50,831 nucleotides of DNA from Lederbergia galactosidilytica (GTDB lineage Bacteria > Bacillota > Bacilli > Bacillales > Bacillaceae_C), in the NCBI RefSeq assembly GCF_017873565.1, contig NZ_JAGGKH010000026.1, positions 1 to 50,831 of the forward strand, read 5' to 3'. The translations under genes and the position numbers were made by a program. The first letter of the stretch is position 1. Every line of letters begins with the position of its first letter. Under the pieces are notes generated by a model. The model did not search any database, was not told where the DNA came from, and saw nothing but the letters and a program-made list of their open reading frames with translations. Positions 16,057-25,371 of the stretch are shown here, piece after piece.

Positions 16057-17064
16057 TTATTTTCGAGCTGGTGTAAGTTTATGGATGAATTTTAGAGCTT
16101 GGCCAGTACCGATAGCGACAGACTCTAATGGATGTGGTGCAAGATGAACAGGAACAATGATTTCTTTTCCAAGCCATTCTTGGATTCCGTTTAAGAGGGC
16201 ACCTCCACCAGTTAAAATAATACCTCTTTCAACAATATCTCCACTTAATTCTGCTGGAGATTCTTCTAAAGTCGCACGAATTGCTTCTAAAATATTTAAC
16301 AATGACTCTTTTAAAGCTGTTTGAATTTCATAGGAGCTTAGATTGACAGTTTTAGGAAGGCCAGTGACTAAATCTCTTCCTCGGATATCCATGTTTTTTT
16401 CTTCATGCTCAACTAAAGCATAGCCAATTTCCACCTTAATGGTTTCTGCTGTAAATTCTCCGATTAATAAATTATACTTTTTTCTTATATGTTGGATGAT
16501 ACTCTCATCAAATAGATCTCCACCAACACGAATTGTATGGCAAGTTACAACACCCCCGTAAGAAATAATTGCAACTTCGGTCGTGCCACCACCTATATCA
16601 ACAATTACATTGGCAATGGGCTCTTCCACTGGAAGCCCGGCACCAATCGCAGCCGCTACAGGCTCCTCTATTAGATGAACATTTTTAGCGCCACAAGAAC
16701 GAACTGCATCTTGGATTGCTCTACGTTCAACAGAAGTAGCTCCTGATGGAGTACAAACAACAACATCTGGTTTTCTTAAAGAAAACCCAATTGATTTGCC
16801 AGCTTTTTTGATAATAGCTTTTAATAATTGGCTAGTAATATCAAAATCAGCAATGACTCCGTCTTGTAATGGTCTTACAGCTACAATATTTCCAGGTGTT
16901 TTTCCGATCATACTTTTTGCTTCTGTTCCAACCGCTAATACTTGTTTGGTTTGTGTATTGATGGCCACAACAGAAGGTTCATTTAAAACAATTCCTTTAT
17001 CTTTTGTATAAACAAGGACATTGGCTGTCCCGAGGTCAATTCCGATTTCTGCATTACCAAACAT
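16057..17064 (-). CDS. mreBH: Rod-shape determining actin-like protein MreBH
   Basis: Actin-fold ATPase that guides cell-wall synthesis in rod-shaped cells. The ATG at 17064 is 9 nt from AAAGGA and gives 335 aa, the B. subtilis MreBH length; an in-frame ATG at 17070 is too close. The actin motifs are seen: [13 protein letters not shown] (phosphate 1), [15 protein letters not shown] (phosphate 2), [16 protein letters not shown] and [12 protein letters not shown] (adenosine). Residue wording matches MreBH better than MreB or Mbl. No mreCD follows, as expected for this paralogue. In B. subtilis it is SigI-dependent; I could not identify that promoter here. Confidence 0.9.
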   Translation of the reverse strand: MFGNAEIGIDLGTANVLVYTKDKGIVLNEPSVVAINTQTKQVLAVGTEAKSMIGKTPGNIVAVRPLQDGVIADFDITSQLLKAIIKKAGKSIGFSLRKPDVVVCTPSGATSVERRAIQDAVRSCGAKNVHLIEEPVAAAIGAGLPVEEPIANVIVDIGGGTTEVAIISYGGVVTCHTIRVGGDLFDESIIQHIRKKYNLLIGEFTAETIKVEIGYALVEHEEKNMDIRGRDLVTGLPKTVNLSSYEIQTALKESLLNILEAIRATLEESPAELSGDIVERGIILTGGGALLNGIQEWLGKEIIVPVHLAPHPLESVAIGTGQALKFIHKLTPARK

Positions 17065-17294
17065 ATTCATTCATCCTTTATCTCATAAATTTGTATGTAA
17101 TCTCCAAATAGTTCATAATGGTTCACCAAATATAGTATAAAGAATATTTTCTTGAAAAACAGGTGGGAGAAATTGGTAAAAACTGTTATGTTACAAATGA
17201 AAAATGAAGAAGTCCTTGGGAATACAAGCAAAGGGGAGAAAATACTCGTTTCTCTGTTAACAAAATTTAACGGTGCTGTAAAAATGTTACAAAA

Positions 17295-17325
17295 AAGGAA
17301 GCTCTTTTATTAACAAAGCTTCCTT
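17295..17325 (-). terminator. Terminator of ykhA
   Basis: On the minus strand AAGGAAGCT and AGCTTCCTT form a 9-bp stem with a 13-nt loop followed by TTTTGT. It is 18 bp downstream of the ykhA stop codon. Confidence 0.8.
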
Positions 17326-17342
17326 TTGGAAAAGTTTAGTGA

Positions 17343-17858
17343 TCAATTAAAATTATGGGAGAAAAAGGCTACTAAATCTTTACTTTCTTGTTTTCTTGAT
17401 TTCCGATGGGCAGCTCTCCGACTTGCCGTTTGATGAAGCCACTTCTCTTCGTCTGTTTCCGGGAATACTTCTGGAATCACAGTAGGTTTTCCATCTTCTC
17501 CAAGTGCGACAAATGTCAAAAAGGATAAAGCGGCGACTGCTTTTTTTCCGGTAAGTAATTGCTCAGCAATCACTTTTACAAATACTTCCATAGAAGTGTT
17601 GCCAGTCCATGTGACAATCGCTTCTAATGTCACAGAATCCCCGATTTTAATCGGTTTTATAAAGTCAACGGAATCTGTTGAGGCCGTAACAACAGGATTT
17701 CTAGCCAATTTAATCGCTGCAATTGAAGCGACATCATCGATATAAGCCATTAATTTACCGCCAAATAAAGTCCCGAGATGATTAGCATCAGGTGGAAAAA
17801 CATGGCTAGTTTTAATGGTTAGGGTTTCTTTCATAGGTTTTTTCTTTACTTGTTCCAT
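17343..17858 (-). CDS. ykhA: Hot-dog fold acyl-CoA thioesterase (YkhA-like)
   Basis: A 171-aa cytosolic acyl-CoA hydrolase of the BACH/YciA group. The hot-dog core is FPPDANHLGTLFGGKLMAYI, where Asn-His-x-x-GT-x-FGG and the following Asp carry the catalytic region, then AIKLARNPVVTASTDSVDFI and the later LSFLTFVAL. The C-terminus has RRAAHRKSRK. The ATG at 17858 was chosen because GGAG is 9 nt upstream; a TTG 5 codons earlier overlaps that site. It lies between a dispersed repeat and a terminator as a single gene. Confidence 0.9.
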   Translation of the reverse strand: MEQVKKKPMKETLTIKTSHVFPPDANHLGTLFGGKLMAYIDDVASIAAIKLARNPVVTASTDSVDFIKPIKIGDSVTLEAIVTWTGNTSMEVFVKVIAEQLLTGKKAVAALSFLTFVALGEDGKPTVIPEVFPETDEEKWLHQTASRRAAHRKSRKQESKDLVAFFSHNFN

Positions 17859-17947
17859 TGTCGACAACTCCAATTTTTGGCATACTGATCTTACTTAATA
17901 CCTAAAAGTCAATCATGAAATGCCAATTATTATGAATGGGATAAGAA

Positions 17948-18075
17948 GAGGATGGGACATAACTAAAATACTAAGCCTCAAAAGCGAACAATGCATTACC
18001 TTAGCGAAGTATATTGTTATTTTCGCGCTAGTAGTTCGGACTTTTCCTAAGCGAAAACATCCTTGTCCCAGCCTC
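17948..18075. repeat. Dispersed element R2 (short form)
   Basis: GAGGATGGGACA (17948-17959) and TGTCCCAGCCTC (18064-18075) are the ends. The left 60 bp (ACATAACTAAAATACTAAGC, then CTCAAAAGCGAACAATGCAT) is nearly identical to R1 and the right end (TAGTTCGGACTTTTCCTAAG, then CGAAAACA) is too; the about 165-bp GC-rich middle of R1 is missing. So R2 is an internal-deletion derivative. It may end ampS transcription from the right. Confidence 0.8.
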
Positions 18076-18209
18076 AGTACTGTGATCGGGGAAAGTATCT
18101 CTGGCCCCCTGAAGCTCATAGGTGCTAACGACAGATGTTGCTGTTTGAATCTGTCACCAAGACGTTGTGGCTTTAACAATCCTACATTCTTCAAAAGCGC
18201 TTGTTTTTC

Positions 18210-19442
18210 TTAAAATGCCCATTCTCCATTGCGAAATACAGGTTCAATTTTTCCATCCTCAGTAATACCGTCAATATCCATTTCAGCGGAACCAACCATA
18301 AAATCGACATGCGTAATACTAGAGTTTAAACCATTCTCAGCTAATTCCTCTTGGGACATTTCTTTTCCGCCTTCTATACAAAAGGCGTACGCACTACCAA
18401 TTGCCAAATGATTGGAGGCATTTTCATCAAATAAAGTATTATAAAATAATATGTTTGCTTGCGAGATAGGGGAACTATGTGGAACAAGAGCAACTTCGCC
18501 GAGATAGCGGGAACCTTCATCAGTCTCCACTAATTGTTTTAAAATTTCAGCGCCTTCTTTTGCCTTTGTATCGACAATCCGTCCATTTTCAAAAGTGATC
18601 GTAAATTCATCAATAATATTTCCAGCAAAGCTTAAAGGTTTCGTACTAGAAATATAACCGTTCACCCCTTTTTTTTCGGGAACCGTAAAGACTTCTTCCG
18701 TTGGCATATTAGCCATGAATTCATGTCCACTTTGATTCAAGCTGCCTGCACCAGCCCAAAGATGTTTTGCTGGCAATTCGATCGTCAAATCTGTACCAGG
18801 GGCTTTGTAATGGAGCTTTTTATAATGCTTTCGATTAAGATAGTCGACTTTTTCATGAAGTGTTTCATCATGCCTTTTCCATACGGCAACGGGATCTTCT
18901 GTATCCACCCGTGTTGCTTTAAAAATTGCTTCCCAAAGTAGCGAAATTTGCTCATCAGGAGTCGCATTAGGGAACACTTTCTGCGCCCAATTTTTTGAAG
19001 GAGCGGCGATCACTGTCCAACTAACTTTATCTGATTGGATATATTGGCGATATTTTTCCATTGCTTTTCCTGCAACCTTTTGGAAATTGGCAATTTTTGA
19101 AGAATCCACTCCTTTTAGAAGATCAGGACTAGAAGATACTACAGACATAAAAGCCGCCCCATTTTCAGCAAGCTCCTCTATTTCTTTTGCCCGCCACATA
19201 GGGTATTCAGTAAATACCTCATCAGGTGCCAAATCATATTTTAATCTGGTAATTATGTCATCATTCCAGTTGACTACAACATTTTTTGCTCCTACTTTAT
19301 AAGCTTTTTTCACAACAAGACGAATAAATTCGGCCGTATCAATCGCAGCATTGATCACAAGAGTTTGCCCTTTTTGAACATTAACCCCTACTTGGACAGC
19401 TAATGCAGCATATTTTTCTAAGTTTTCCTGAAAACTAGACAT
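18210..19442 (-). CDS. ampS: M29-family metallo-aminopeptidase AmpS
   Basis: A cytosolic leucine-type aminopeptidase of family M29 (AmpS/AmpT). From the ATG at 19442 (AAGGAG 7 nt upstream) it is 410 aa, the usual length; an ATG two codons earlier abuts the site. Conserved pieces include the TVIAAPSKNWA core, the GHEFMANMPTEEVFTVPEK catalytic stretch with metal-binding Glu residues, then LGEVALVPHSSPIS, NHLAIGSAYAFCIEGG and THVDFMVGSAEMDIDG with the other metal ligands. Monocistronic. Confidence 0.93.
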   Translation of the reverse strand: MSSFQENLEKYAALAVQVGVNVQKGQTLVINAAIDTAEFIRLVVKKAYKVGAKNVVVNWNDDIITRLKYDLAPDEVFTEYPMWRAKEIEELAENGAAFMSVVSSSPDLLKGVDSSKIANFQKVAGKAMEKYRQYIQSDKVSWTVIAAPSKNWAQKVFPNATPDEQISLLWEAIFKATRVDTEDPVAVWKRHDETLHEKVDYLNRKHYKKLHYKAPGTDLTIELPAKHLWAGAGSLNQSGHEFMANMPTEEVFTVPEKKGVNGYISSTKPLSFAGNIIDEFTITFENGRIVDTKAKEGAEILKQLVETDEGSRYLGEVALVPHSSPISQANILFYNTLFDENASNHLAIGSAYAFCIEGGKEMSQEELAENGLNSSITHVDFMVGSAEMDIDGITEDGKIEPVFRNGEWAF

Positions 19443-19761
19443 AGCCATTCTCCTTTATATAAAATATGTAGTTTACCCCTATTATATTTTAACAATGATA
19501 GAAAATATATCCAACTTTATACAAATGTCTATTGAAGGAGAATGATTAGCTTTAAAAGATAAAAGTGAGAAGAACGTGGAAGTCCGCAAAACTATAATGT
19601 TGTTTGGCCGTAATGTAAAATTGTAGATATTTGCCAATAGCAAGCATTTCACTTTTGGTGTCGTCCTAAAAATTAGACCGCATAGTTAACACATATTAAA
19701 AAAGAACCCTTCGAAAGATAATCTAGATAAAATCTAAATTACCGAAATCGAGTGGTTCAGC
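19443..19761. other. Intergenic stretch, no supported gene
   Basis: The only GGAG-preceded ATG here (about 19542) opens a six-codon frame. AT-rich, no clear terminator or repeat. Confidence 0.4.
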
Positions 19762-20211
19762 TTATAAATGAGATTGATTCATTCCAAGTAAGGCACGGTA
19801 ACGATCAGGTTGGACGACAATATCGGCTAATGTATATTGATCCAAAACTTGCAAATAGGCAATTAACGCCTTATTTAGTGCATGTTTCAAACCGCAAATA
19901 GGAGAAATCGCACAAGAATGATTCCCCTCTTCAAAACAAGGGACTAATTTAAAATCATCCTCTGTTTCACGCACAAGCGCACCGATATTAATATCCTCTG
20001 GCGGAAGGGCAAGCTTAATCCCACCACCACGGCCACGAATGGTCGTAATAATCCCTAATTTCCCTAGTTCATGAATAACTTTCATTAAATGGTTCTTTGA
20101 TATATCGTAAGCCTCGGCAATTTCGGAAATGGTAGAAAGTTGATCTTGCTCTTTAGCTGTTAAATAAATTAAAACACGTAAAGCATAATCTGTATAATTC
20201 GTTAATCTCAT
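19762..20211 (-). CDS. nsrR: Nitric-oxide-sensing Rrf2-family repressor NsrR
   Basis: A 149-aa Rrf2 regulator with an N-terminal winged HTH (MRLTNYTDYALRVLIYLTAK; IAEAYDISKNHLMKVIHELG) and wing RGRGGGI. It has three Cys at 92, 100 and 106 (PCFEEGNHSCAISPICGL), the same numbering as the B. subtilis NsrR [4Fe-4S] ligands as I recall. Nitric oxide damages the cluster and relieves repression. The ATG at 20211 follows AGGTGATAATC; a GTG three codons earlier is within that site. hmp, its classical target, is in this window. Confidence 0.92.
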   Translation of the reverse strand: MRLTNYTDYALRVLIYLTAKEQDQLSTISEIAEAYDISKNHLMKVIHELGKLGIITTIRGRGGGIKLALPPEDINIGALVRETEDDFKLVPCFEEGNHSCAISPICGLKHALNKALIAYLQVLDQYTLADIVVQPDRYRALLGMNQSHL

Positions 20212-20225
20212 GATTATCACCTAAC

Positions 20226-20238
20226 CTGTATTATACAG
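20226..20238. promoter_or_regulatory. Palindrome overlapping the nsrR promoter
   Basis: CTGTATTATACAG is a perfect 6-bp inverted repeat around one base. On the minus strand it contains TATAAT and sits 15-27 bp upstream of the nsrR start. A related CTGTTATACAG is at 25355-25365 upstream of hmp. Confidence 0.45.
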
Positions 20239-20596
20239 ATATTTTTTAGTTCGGTAAAAGAAAAGTACAGATAGTTCAATTTCAAAACGAGGCAGATCTT
20301 ATGCTTTAGCGAAATCCATATTTAAATAGAGAGACAAGGTTTTAGATTATGTCATCAATGGATTATTGCTATCCCTTAGAGTTGATGCCTTCGACAGAAC
20401 TATACAAATTTAAACAAGGACTGTGAGATATAATGTGCTTGGTTGAGTAAATTTAGCAATTAAGTAGTAAAAAGCGAATGAAACACAAAGACAAAAGAGG
20501 TAAAAATATCTACTCAAAAAGGAGGTTAAGAGTTCCCTTTAATGAACTAAAAAGTATCTAATAGGTGAACATTATACGAAGAGGGGGAATAGGAAA

Positions 20597-21571
20597 ATGG
20601 CTGAGAAAGTCAAGGCTTTCTATCGGATAGAAGACAATATGTTTTCGGAAAAAGATTTTGATTTTCACTCTCATGAAAAGTTTGAAATATACTATTTTCA
20701 TAGTGGTAACTGTAAGTATTTGATTGGCAATCAAATCTATCAGTTGAAACCAAACGATATTATCATCATGAATGGGATGACATTACATCGTGCCAATCCA
20801 TTTCCTACTATGCCGTATATTCGTAGTGTAATTGAATTTTCAGCTGAGTGGATTCATCCCATATTAAATCGTTTAAATGTTCCTGAATTATTAGACCCAT
20901 TTAATAAACTAAATAATATGATGTTTCGTTGTGAAGATAAAAAACTATTAAGAGAAATAGAGGGACAAATAGGCATGATTGCTCAGTTAAGTTCTGAAAA
21001 GCCTAATAACCTGACAAATATCAATGAAAGAAAGTTAAATTGTCGCTTAAAAGAAGCTGAAATTGCGGTGATCCTTATTCAACTTTTAATTGAGATTTAC
21101 AAGCTAAGTAAGTTTAGTGTCACCAATATGTCTTCTTTTGAATCCGAAAAGGAATCACATGTAAACCGGATTAAATCTTGGATAGATCAGCATTTTACGA
21201 GTAATATTTCTTTAGATGATGTTTCTGAAAATCTACATATTAGTAAGTATTATATGTCACGTATTTTTAAAGAGGTAACAGGATATACGGTTATGCAATA
21301 TTTAATGAGTCGGCGAATGAATCAAGCCAAGTATTTACTAGAAATTTATCCAAATAAATCGATTACAGATGTCGGCTTAGAATCAGGTTTCGAAAGTTCC
21401 TCCCATTTTAGTCGCTTGTTTCGAAAACAGGTTAACATGACACCTAGTGAGTATCGGAATAAAACTACAGTAAAATTTACTGGAAATGGAATAAGAAATT
21501 CAATTTCCAATAGAAAAAGTCGAGATATCACGTACAAACAAGTGGTTCTATCAGACTATTCACAAGAGTAG
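20597..21571 (+). CDS. AraC-family transcriptional regulator with cupin sensor domain
   Basis: A 324-aa regulator. Residues 1-150 form a cupin-like sensor (DFHSHEKFEIYYFHSG, LKPNDIIIMNGMTLHRANP), and 190-290 hold two AraC HTHs (ISLDDVSENLHISKYYMSRI; SITDVGLESGFESSSHFSRL) with the FRKQVNMTPSEYR signature, then a basic tail of about 40 residues. GAGGGGG lies 10 nt before the ATG. It precedes a sugar ABC transporter on the same strand with 270 bp between, which marks it as the likely activator of that operon. Confidence 0.9.
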   Translation: MAEKVKAFYRIEDNMFSEKDFDFHSHEKFEIYYFHSGNCKYLIGNQIYQLKPNDIIIMNGMTLHRANPFPTMPYIRSVIEFSAEWIHPILNRLNVPELLDPFNKLNNMMFRCEDKKLLREIEGQIGMIAQLSSEKPNNLTNINERKLNCRLKEAEIAVILIQLLIEIYKLSKFSVTNMSSFESEKESHVNRIKSWIDQHFTSNISLDDVSENLHISKYYMSRIFKEVTGYTVMQYLMSRRMNQAKYLLEIYPNKSITDVGLESGFESSSHFSRLFRKQVNMTPSEYRNKTTVKFTGNGIRNSISNRKSRDITYKQVVLSDYSQE

Positions 21572-21747
21572 GAAAGCAACGAGAGGCAAATTTACTCTGA
21601 AATACCACAATTATATCTATGTTTCATCATTATTATTTCATTACAATTTAGTTATAGGAAAAAGGAATAGATTGAAGCCCAGTTTATAATCACTTACAAA
21701 TCAAAAAGGGAAGGAAAATGTTATTAATGTCCAAAGGCAAGTCTTTT

Positions 21748-21762
21748 TTGAAAGCGGTAGCA
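21748..21762 (+). promoter_or_regulatory. Catabolite responsive element (cre) for CcpA
   Basis: TTGAAAGCGGTAGCA matches the cre consensus WTGNAANCGNWNNCW at every fixed position. It lies 82-96 bp upstream of the first permease gene, so repression by CcpA in the presence of glucose is likely. Confidence 0.65.
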
Positions 21763-21843
21763 TATCAAGAAGAACGAAATATGTTCCATAGAATTTGAGA
21801 ATTCGACTGTAAAGAGGGTGTCTTAAGCAGAAAGGAGAATAAC

Positions 21844-22764
21844 ATGATCAATAGCCAGACGGAAACAAACATAAGAACAAGTAAGCAAAAAATAGGAAAA
21901 AATAGAACAAATTCTAGCATTGTTTGGTATCTTTTTCTTATTCCAAGCTTTTTGGGGATTTTATTATTTATGGTTTATCCAATATTCGAATCTTTGCGGT
22001 TGAGTTTTTATCAATCTAATGGGACGATTGAAAAGTTTATTGGCATTTCTAATTTTAAAAACGTATTATCCTCTGGTCCTTTTTGGAATTCCGTTTGGAA
22101 TACCTTTTTCATTGGTATTTTTCAAGTAATTATTACGATCCCTTTAGGATTTATCTTTGCATCCTTAATCAATTCAACGAAAAGATGGCAGAATTTTTTT
22201 AAAGTCATCTACTTTTTACCAAATGTTACTTCCATTGTTGCAGCTGCCATGATATTTGCGTTTGTTTTGCATCCAGAGATGGGAATTGCCAACTATGTCC
22301 TTGATACTTTAGGCTTGCCGACACCGGGATGGTTTTCATCTCCCGCTACTTCTAAGTGGGGTGTGATCTTATTGGCTGTTTGGCATTGGATTGGTTTTGT
22401 TATCATCATCTGTCTAGCCAATTTGCAAGCGATCTCTACGGAAATGTATGAAGCGGCCAAAATTGATGGCGCAAATGGAATCCAACAGTGGCTTTTTATA
22501 ACTGTACCGAATATGGCTCCTACCTTTGCATTTTTACTCATCACTGGTTGGATTGGTGCTCTCCAGCGATTTAACGAGGTTTATGTTTTAGGTGGGCCGA
22601 GTGGAAGTCCGGCACGTTCTATGCAAACGATGGGGGCATTTATTTATGAAAGGGGATTCACGGGCTTTGAATTTGGAATTGCTTCCGCAGCAACATACAT
22701 TATGTTCCTGATTATCCTGGTATTCACATTTATTAATCTAAAAGTCTCGAAAATGAAATTATAA
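21844..22764 (+). CDS. Carbohydrate ABC transporter permease (MalF-like)
   Basis: A 306-aa inner-membrane permease of the CUT1 group with six predicted segments. The EAA loop is EMYEAAKIDGANGIQQWLFI (about 200-219), where the ATPase docks. The typical YP(I)FESLRLSFY and the FVLHPEMGIANYVL loop are present. AAGGAG precedes the ATG. It is the first transport gene of a three-gene set (two permeases and a binding protein). No ATP-binding subunit is encoded here; CUT1 systems often share MsmX. Confidence 0.92.
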   Translation: MINSQTETNIRTSKQKIGKNRTNSSIVWYLFLIPSFLGILLFMVYPIFESLRLSFYQSNGTIEKFIGISNFKNVLSSGPFWNSVWNTFFIGIFQVIITIPLGFIFASLINSTKRWQNFFKVIYFLPNVTSIVAAAMIFAFVLHPEMGIANYVLDTLGLPTPGWFSSPATSKWGVILLAVWHWIGFVIIICLANLQAISTEMYEAAKIDGANGIQQWLFITVPNMAPTFAFLLITGWIGALQRFNEVYVLGGPSGSPARSMQTMGAFIYERGFTGFEFGIASAATYIMFLIILVFTFINLKVSKMKL

Positions 22765-22784
22765 TCAAGAGAGGGGGAAACAAA

Positions 22785-23639
22785 ATGATCAATAGTATGG
22801 CTAATAAGAAAATAGAAAATCTATCAGACTGGACGAGATTTATCATCTTATTCATTTTTGGAGTTATATTAATGGCTCCATTTATATGGATGGTGAGTGT
22901 TGGTTTTGATAGAACAGCAAACGTTACAATGCCGTTTCCACCACGCTTAATCCCAGAAGAAGCGTCACCATTTAACTACGGAATTGTATTTGAAAACGGA
23001 AGATTAATTCAATCTTATATAAATTCAGGTATGGTGACGATTAGTTCCGTGTTTTTAGGTGTAGCTTCCTCTCTATTAGCCGGATATGCCTTCTCTAAAG
23101 GAAAATTTAAAGGGAAAAAAATTCTTTTTATTCTCGTATTATGTACATTGATGATTCCAATCGAGCCACGGCTCATTCCTTTATACACATTATTCAATAA
23201 AGTGGGCTTATTAAATACATTTTGGCCATTAATTCTTCCAACTCTGATTAATGGGATGCTCATTTTTCTGTGTAAACAGTTTTTTGATCAATTGCCCGAC
23301 ACATTACGAGAGGCTGCCCAAATGGATGGGGGAGGCGAGTTCAAAATTTTTTTTCGAGTTTATCTTCCACTCGCAGGTCCTATCGCAGCAACAATGGTTA
23401 TTCTCGCCTTCATTTGGAGTTGGAATGACTTTATGTGGCCGTTAGTTGTTCTAAATAATCAGGATTTACATACGGTCCCTCTTTATCTAGCAAGCTTTTC
23501 TCTTGAAAATGGAACAAGTTTAGGAGGGCTTACCATGGCATTAGCTACGGTTAGTATTCTCCCAATCGTTGTATTATATCTGTTTTTACAAAGATATGTC
23601 ATTCAAAGTATTGCTTTAAGTGGAGTAAAAGGAGAATAG
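22785..23639 (+). CDS. Carbohydrate ABC transporter permease (MalG-like)
   Basis: A 284-aa permease with six membrane segments and the EAA loop LREAAQMDGGGEFKIFFRVY (about 179-198). The segment IWMVSVGFDRTAN at 30-45 and the C-terminal LQRYVIQSIALSGVKG are standard for the MalG/CUT1 group. GAGGGGG lies 8 nt before the ATG; the gap to the upstream permease is 20 bp. It pairs with that protein to form the membrane channel. Confidence 0.92.
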   Translation: MINSMANKKIENLSDWTRFIILFIFGVILMAPFIWMVSVGFDRTANVTMPFPPRLIPEEASPFNYGIVFENGRLIQSYINSGMVTISSVFLGVASSLLAGYAFSKGKFKGKKILFILVLCTLMIPIEPRLIPLYTLFNKVGLLNTFWPLILPTLINGMLIFLCKQFFDQLPDTLREAAQMDGGGEFKIFFRVYLPLAGPIAATMVILAFIWSWNDFMWPLVVLNNQDLHTVPLYLASFSLENGTSLGGLTMALATVSILPIVVLYLFLQRYVIQSIALSGVKGE

Positions 23640-23682
23640 TTTTAGGCCTTATTTAAGGTAAATATAAGGGGGGAATAAGCTA

Positions 23683-25059
23683 ATGAAAAATATGTTTACA
23701 AAAAGGAATTATGTCGTGCTTTTTGTTATGACAATAATGGTGACGGTCCTTGTTGCTTGTAGTTCAAGCTCGGGGGGGCCATCAACTGATTCGGGAAAAA
23801 CTACTGAGGGAGAATGGTCAGGTCAGAAAATTAAGGTGCAAATGATTGGCGATTTTGGAATGGAATCCTCAACAGACCCAATTACAGGTGAAAAAACACA
23901 AGGATTAACGGTGTTAAAAGAGGAATTTGAAAAACAACATCCAGGTGCGAAAGTGGAGTTTATCCTCATGCCATGGGAAGGATACACAGAGAAAACACAA
24001 TCAATGATTACTTCAGGTGAGGCAGATGTCTATCAAATGCCTGGTGTAACAGACTATGCTCCTCAAGGTGTCTTGGAACCGCTACAGTCTTATATTGATG
24101 AAGATGAGGAATTTGATTTAGATATTTTTATTGATAACCAAGTGGATGGTTGGAAAGCATTAGGTCCTGATAGTAATGAACTGGAAATTTGGGGCTTACC
24201 ATTTCTCGGGGATGCACGATTTATCGCTTTTGATAAGGAACTGTTTGATCAATGGGGAGTAGAATACTTATCTGAGTACCCGACAATGGAGGAAATTACA
24301 GAAAAAGCGAAGCAAATGACAGGGACTAATCCTGAAACAGGTGAGCAAAACTACGGTATATGGTTTAGAGGAGATTATGATTCCGCCTTTAGACTTATAA
24401 ATACTGCTGAAGGACAAAATGGACAGTGGGGAACAGGTTTTGCTTGGGATGAAATCGAATTCGAGTTTGACTCACCAGAAATGTTAAATGGTTTAAATTG
24501 GTTATTGGATATGCAAGAATATGCACCGAAGGGGATCGTGAGTAACCAAGGAAACGAAAAATGGTTAACAAAAGACAATAATATTGCCATTATGTTAAAT
24601 CAGGGTCCTGGTAATTTGGTTAAGCAAGCTTATGCACAAGGGCTTGAAGATCGAATCGGAATTGTTCAGGAATTTAAGAATGAGGATGGAAAAGGTGGAT
24701 TATTTGCTGGTAGTCCAATCACAATTGCAAAAGATAGTAAAAATAAAGAGTTGGCATGGGAATGGCTAAAATTCGCTACTAGTGACTTCACACAAAAATA
24801 TATTTTTGAAGAGGTTGGTGCAATGCCTGCTGTAAAATCTGCCAATGAGTGGGAAAGTGTAAAAGAAAAAGATACACTAATGCTACCAACGCTTGAAGCA
24901 ATGAGCACACCATGGACACCAAGATATCCGTGGGGTTCTTCCCAACCAAGATACATTTTATCTTCTGAAATTGAAGCAGCACTTACGGGCGAAAGGAGTG
25001 CTGAAAAAGCATTGGAGAAGGCACAAAAGGAAAGCACCGAATGGCTAAAAAATCGATGA
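23683..25059 (+). CDS. Sugar-binding lipoprotein of the ABC transporter
   Basis: A 458-aa extracellular solute-binding protein family 1 lipoprotein. The signal peptide ends in a VLVAC lipobox with Cys26, followed by a Ser/Gly-rich linker. The body has LKEEFEKQHPGAKVEFILMP, WGLPFLGDARFIAFDKELF, GIWFRGDYDSAFRL and the C-terminal GSPITIAKDSKNKELAWEWL seen in oligosaccharide-binding proteins. Preceded by AAGGGGGG. The ligand is not determinable. It is the last intact gene of the operon, and its stop codon overlaps a small ORF. Confidence 0.92.
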   Translation: MKNMFTKRNYVVLFVMTIMVTVLVACSSSSGGPSTDSGKTTEGEWSGQKIKVQMIGDFGMESSTDPITGEKTQGLTVLKEEFEKQHPGAKVEFILMPWEGYTEKTQSMITSGEADVYQMPGVTDYAPQGVLEPLQSYIDEDEEFDLDIFIDNQVDGWKALGPDSNELEIWGLPFLGDARFIAFDKELFDQWGVEYLSEYPTMEEITEKAKQMTGTNPETGEQNYGIWFRGDYDSAFRLINTAEGQNGQWGTGFAWDEIEFEFDSPEMLNGLNWLLDMQEYAPKGIVSNQGNEKWLTKDNNIAIMLNQGPGNLVKQAYAQGLEDRIGIVQEFKNEDGKGGLFAGSPITIAKDSKNKELAWEWLKFATSDFTQKYIFEEVGAMPAVKSANEWESVKEKDTLMLPTLEAMSTPWTPRYPWGSSQPRYILSSEIEAALTGERSAEKALEKAQKESTEWLKNR

Positions 25060-25178
25060 TGGTCTTTAAAGAGTTATTCGTGAGGGTCGGTGAACAAGGC
25101 TTCTCATTATCAACGGAAGTGGAGGAGTGGTGCAAAGAGGCATTAGATAAAACACAACAGAAACGAGCGAACGACTGA
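25056..25178 (+). CDS. 40-aa ORF overlapping the binding-protein stop
   Basis: ATGATG starts in an ATGA overlap with the upstream stop codon and encodes MMVFKELFVRVGEQGFSLST and EVEEWCKEALDKTQQKR. No family was recognised; it may be a remnant of a gene lost downstream of the transporter, or a translationally coupled small protein. A terminator follows. Confidence 0.35.
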   Translation: MMVFKELFVRVGEQGFSLSTEVEEWCKEALDKTQQKRAND

Positions 25179-25194
25179 AAAGTCAATAATGGTA

Positions 25195-25232
25195 GAAAAA
25201 GAAGGAGGGGACACCTCTTTCTTTTTCTTATT
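25195..25232 (+). terminator. Terminator of the sugar ABC operon
   Basis: AGAAAAAGAAGGAGG with CCTCTTTCTTTTTCT forms a long stem with a small loop (GGGACA), followed by TATTAG. The T-rich 3' arm is typical. Confidence 0.65.
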
Positions 25233-25324
25233 AGTAAGTAACAAACTGAGGACACTCTTTTGATCATATAAGAGAATCACTATATTGAACATTCCAAGTC
25301 ATCTTTGTGACAGTTTTTTTAAAC

Positions 25325-25341
25325 ATGTATTTAAAATATTG
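25325..25341. promoter_or_regulatory. NsrR-type box 1 upstream of hmp
   Basis: ATGTATTTAAAATATTG matches 14 of 17 positions of the B. subtilis NsrR consensus ATRTATYTTAAATATAT as I remember it. It is 66 bp upstream of hmp. Confidence 0.6.
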
Positions 25342-25371
25342 CTTTAGAAAATAGGCTGTTATACAGTAAAG

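Noticed and set aside
17920-18213. Plus- and minus-strand frames over repeat R2
   Set aside because: They are created by the dispersed repeat, not by a gene.
24666-25037. 123-codon minus-strand frame opposite the sugar-binding lipoprotein
   Set aside because: Shadow of a gene with clear motifs on the other strand.
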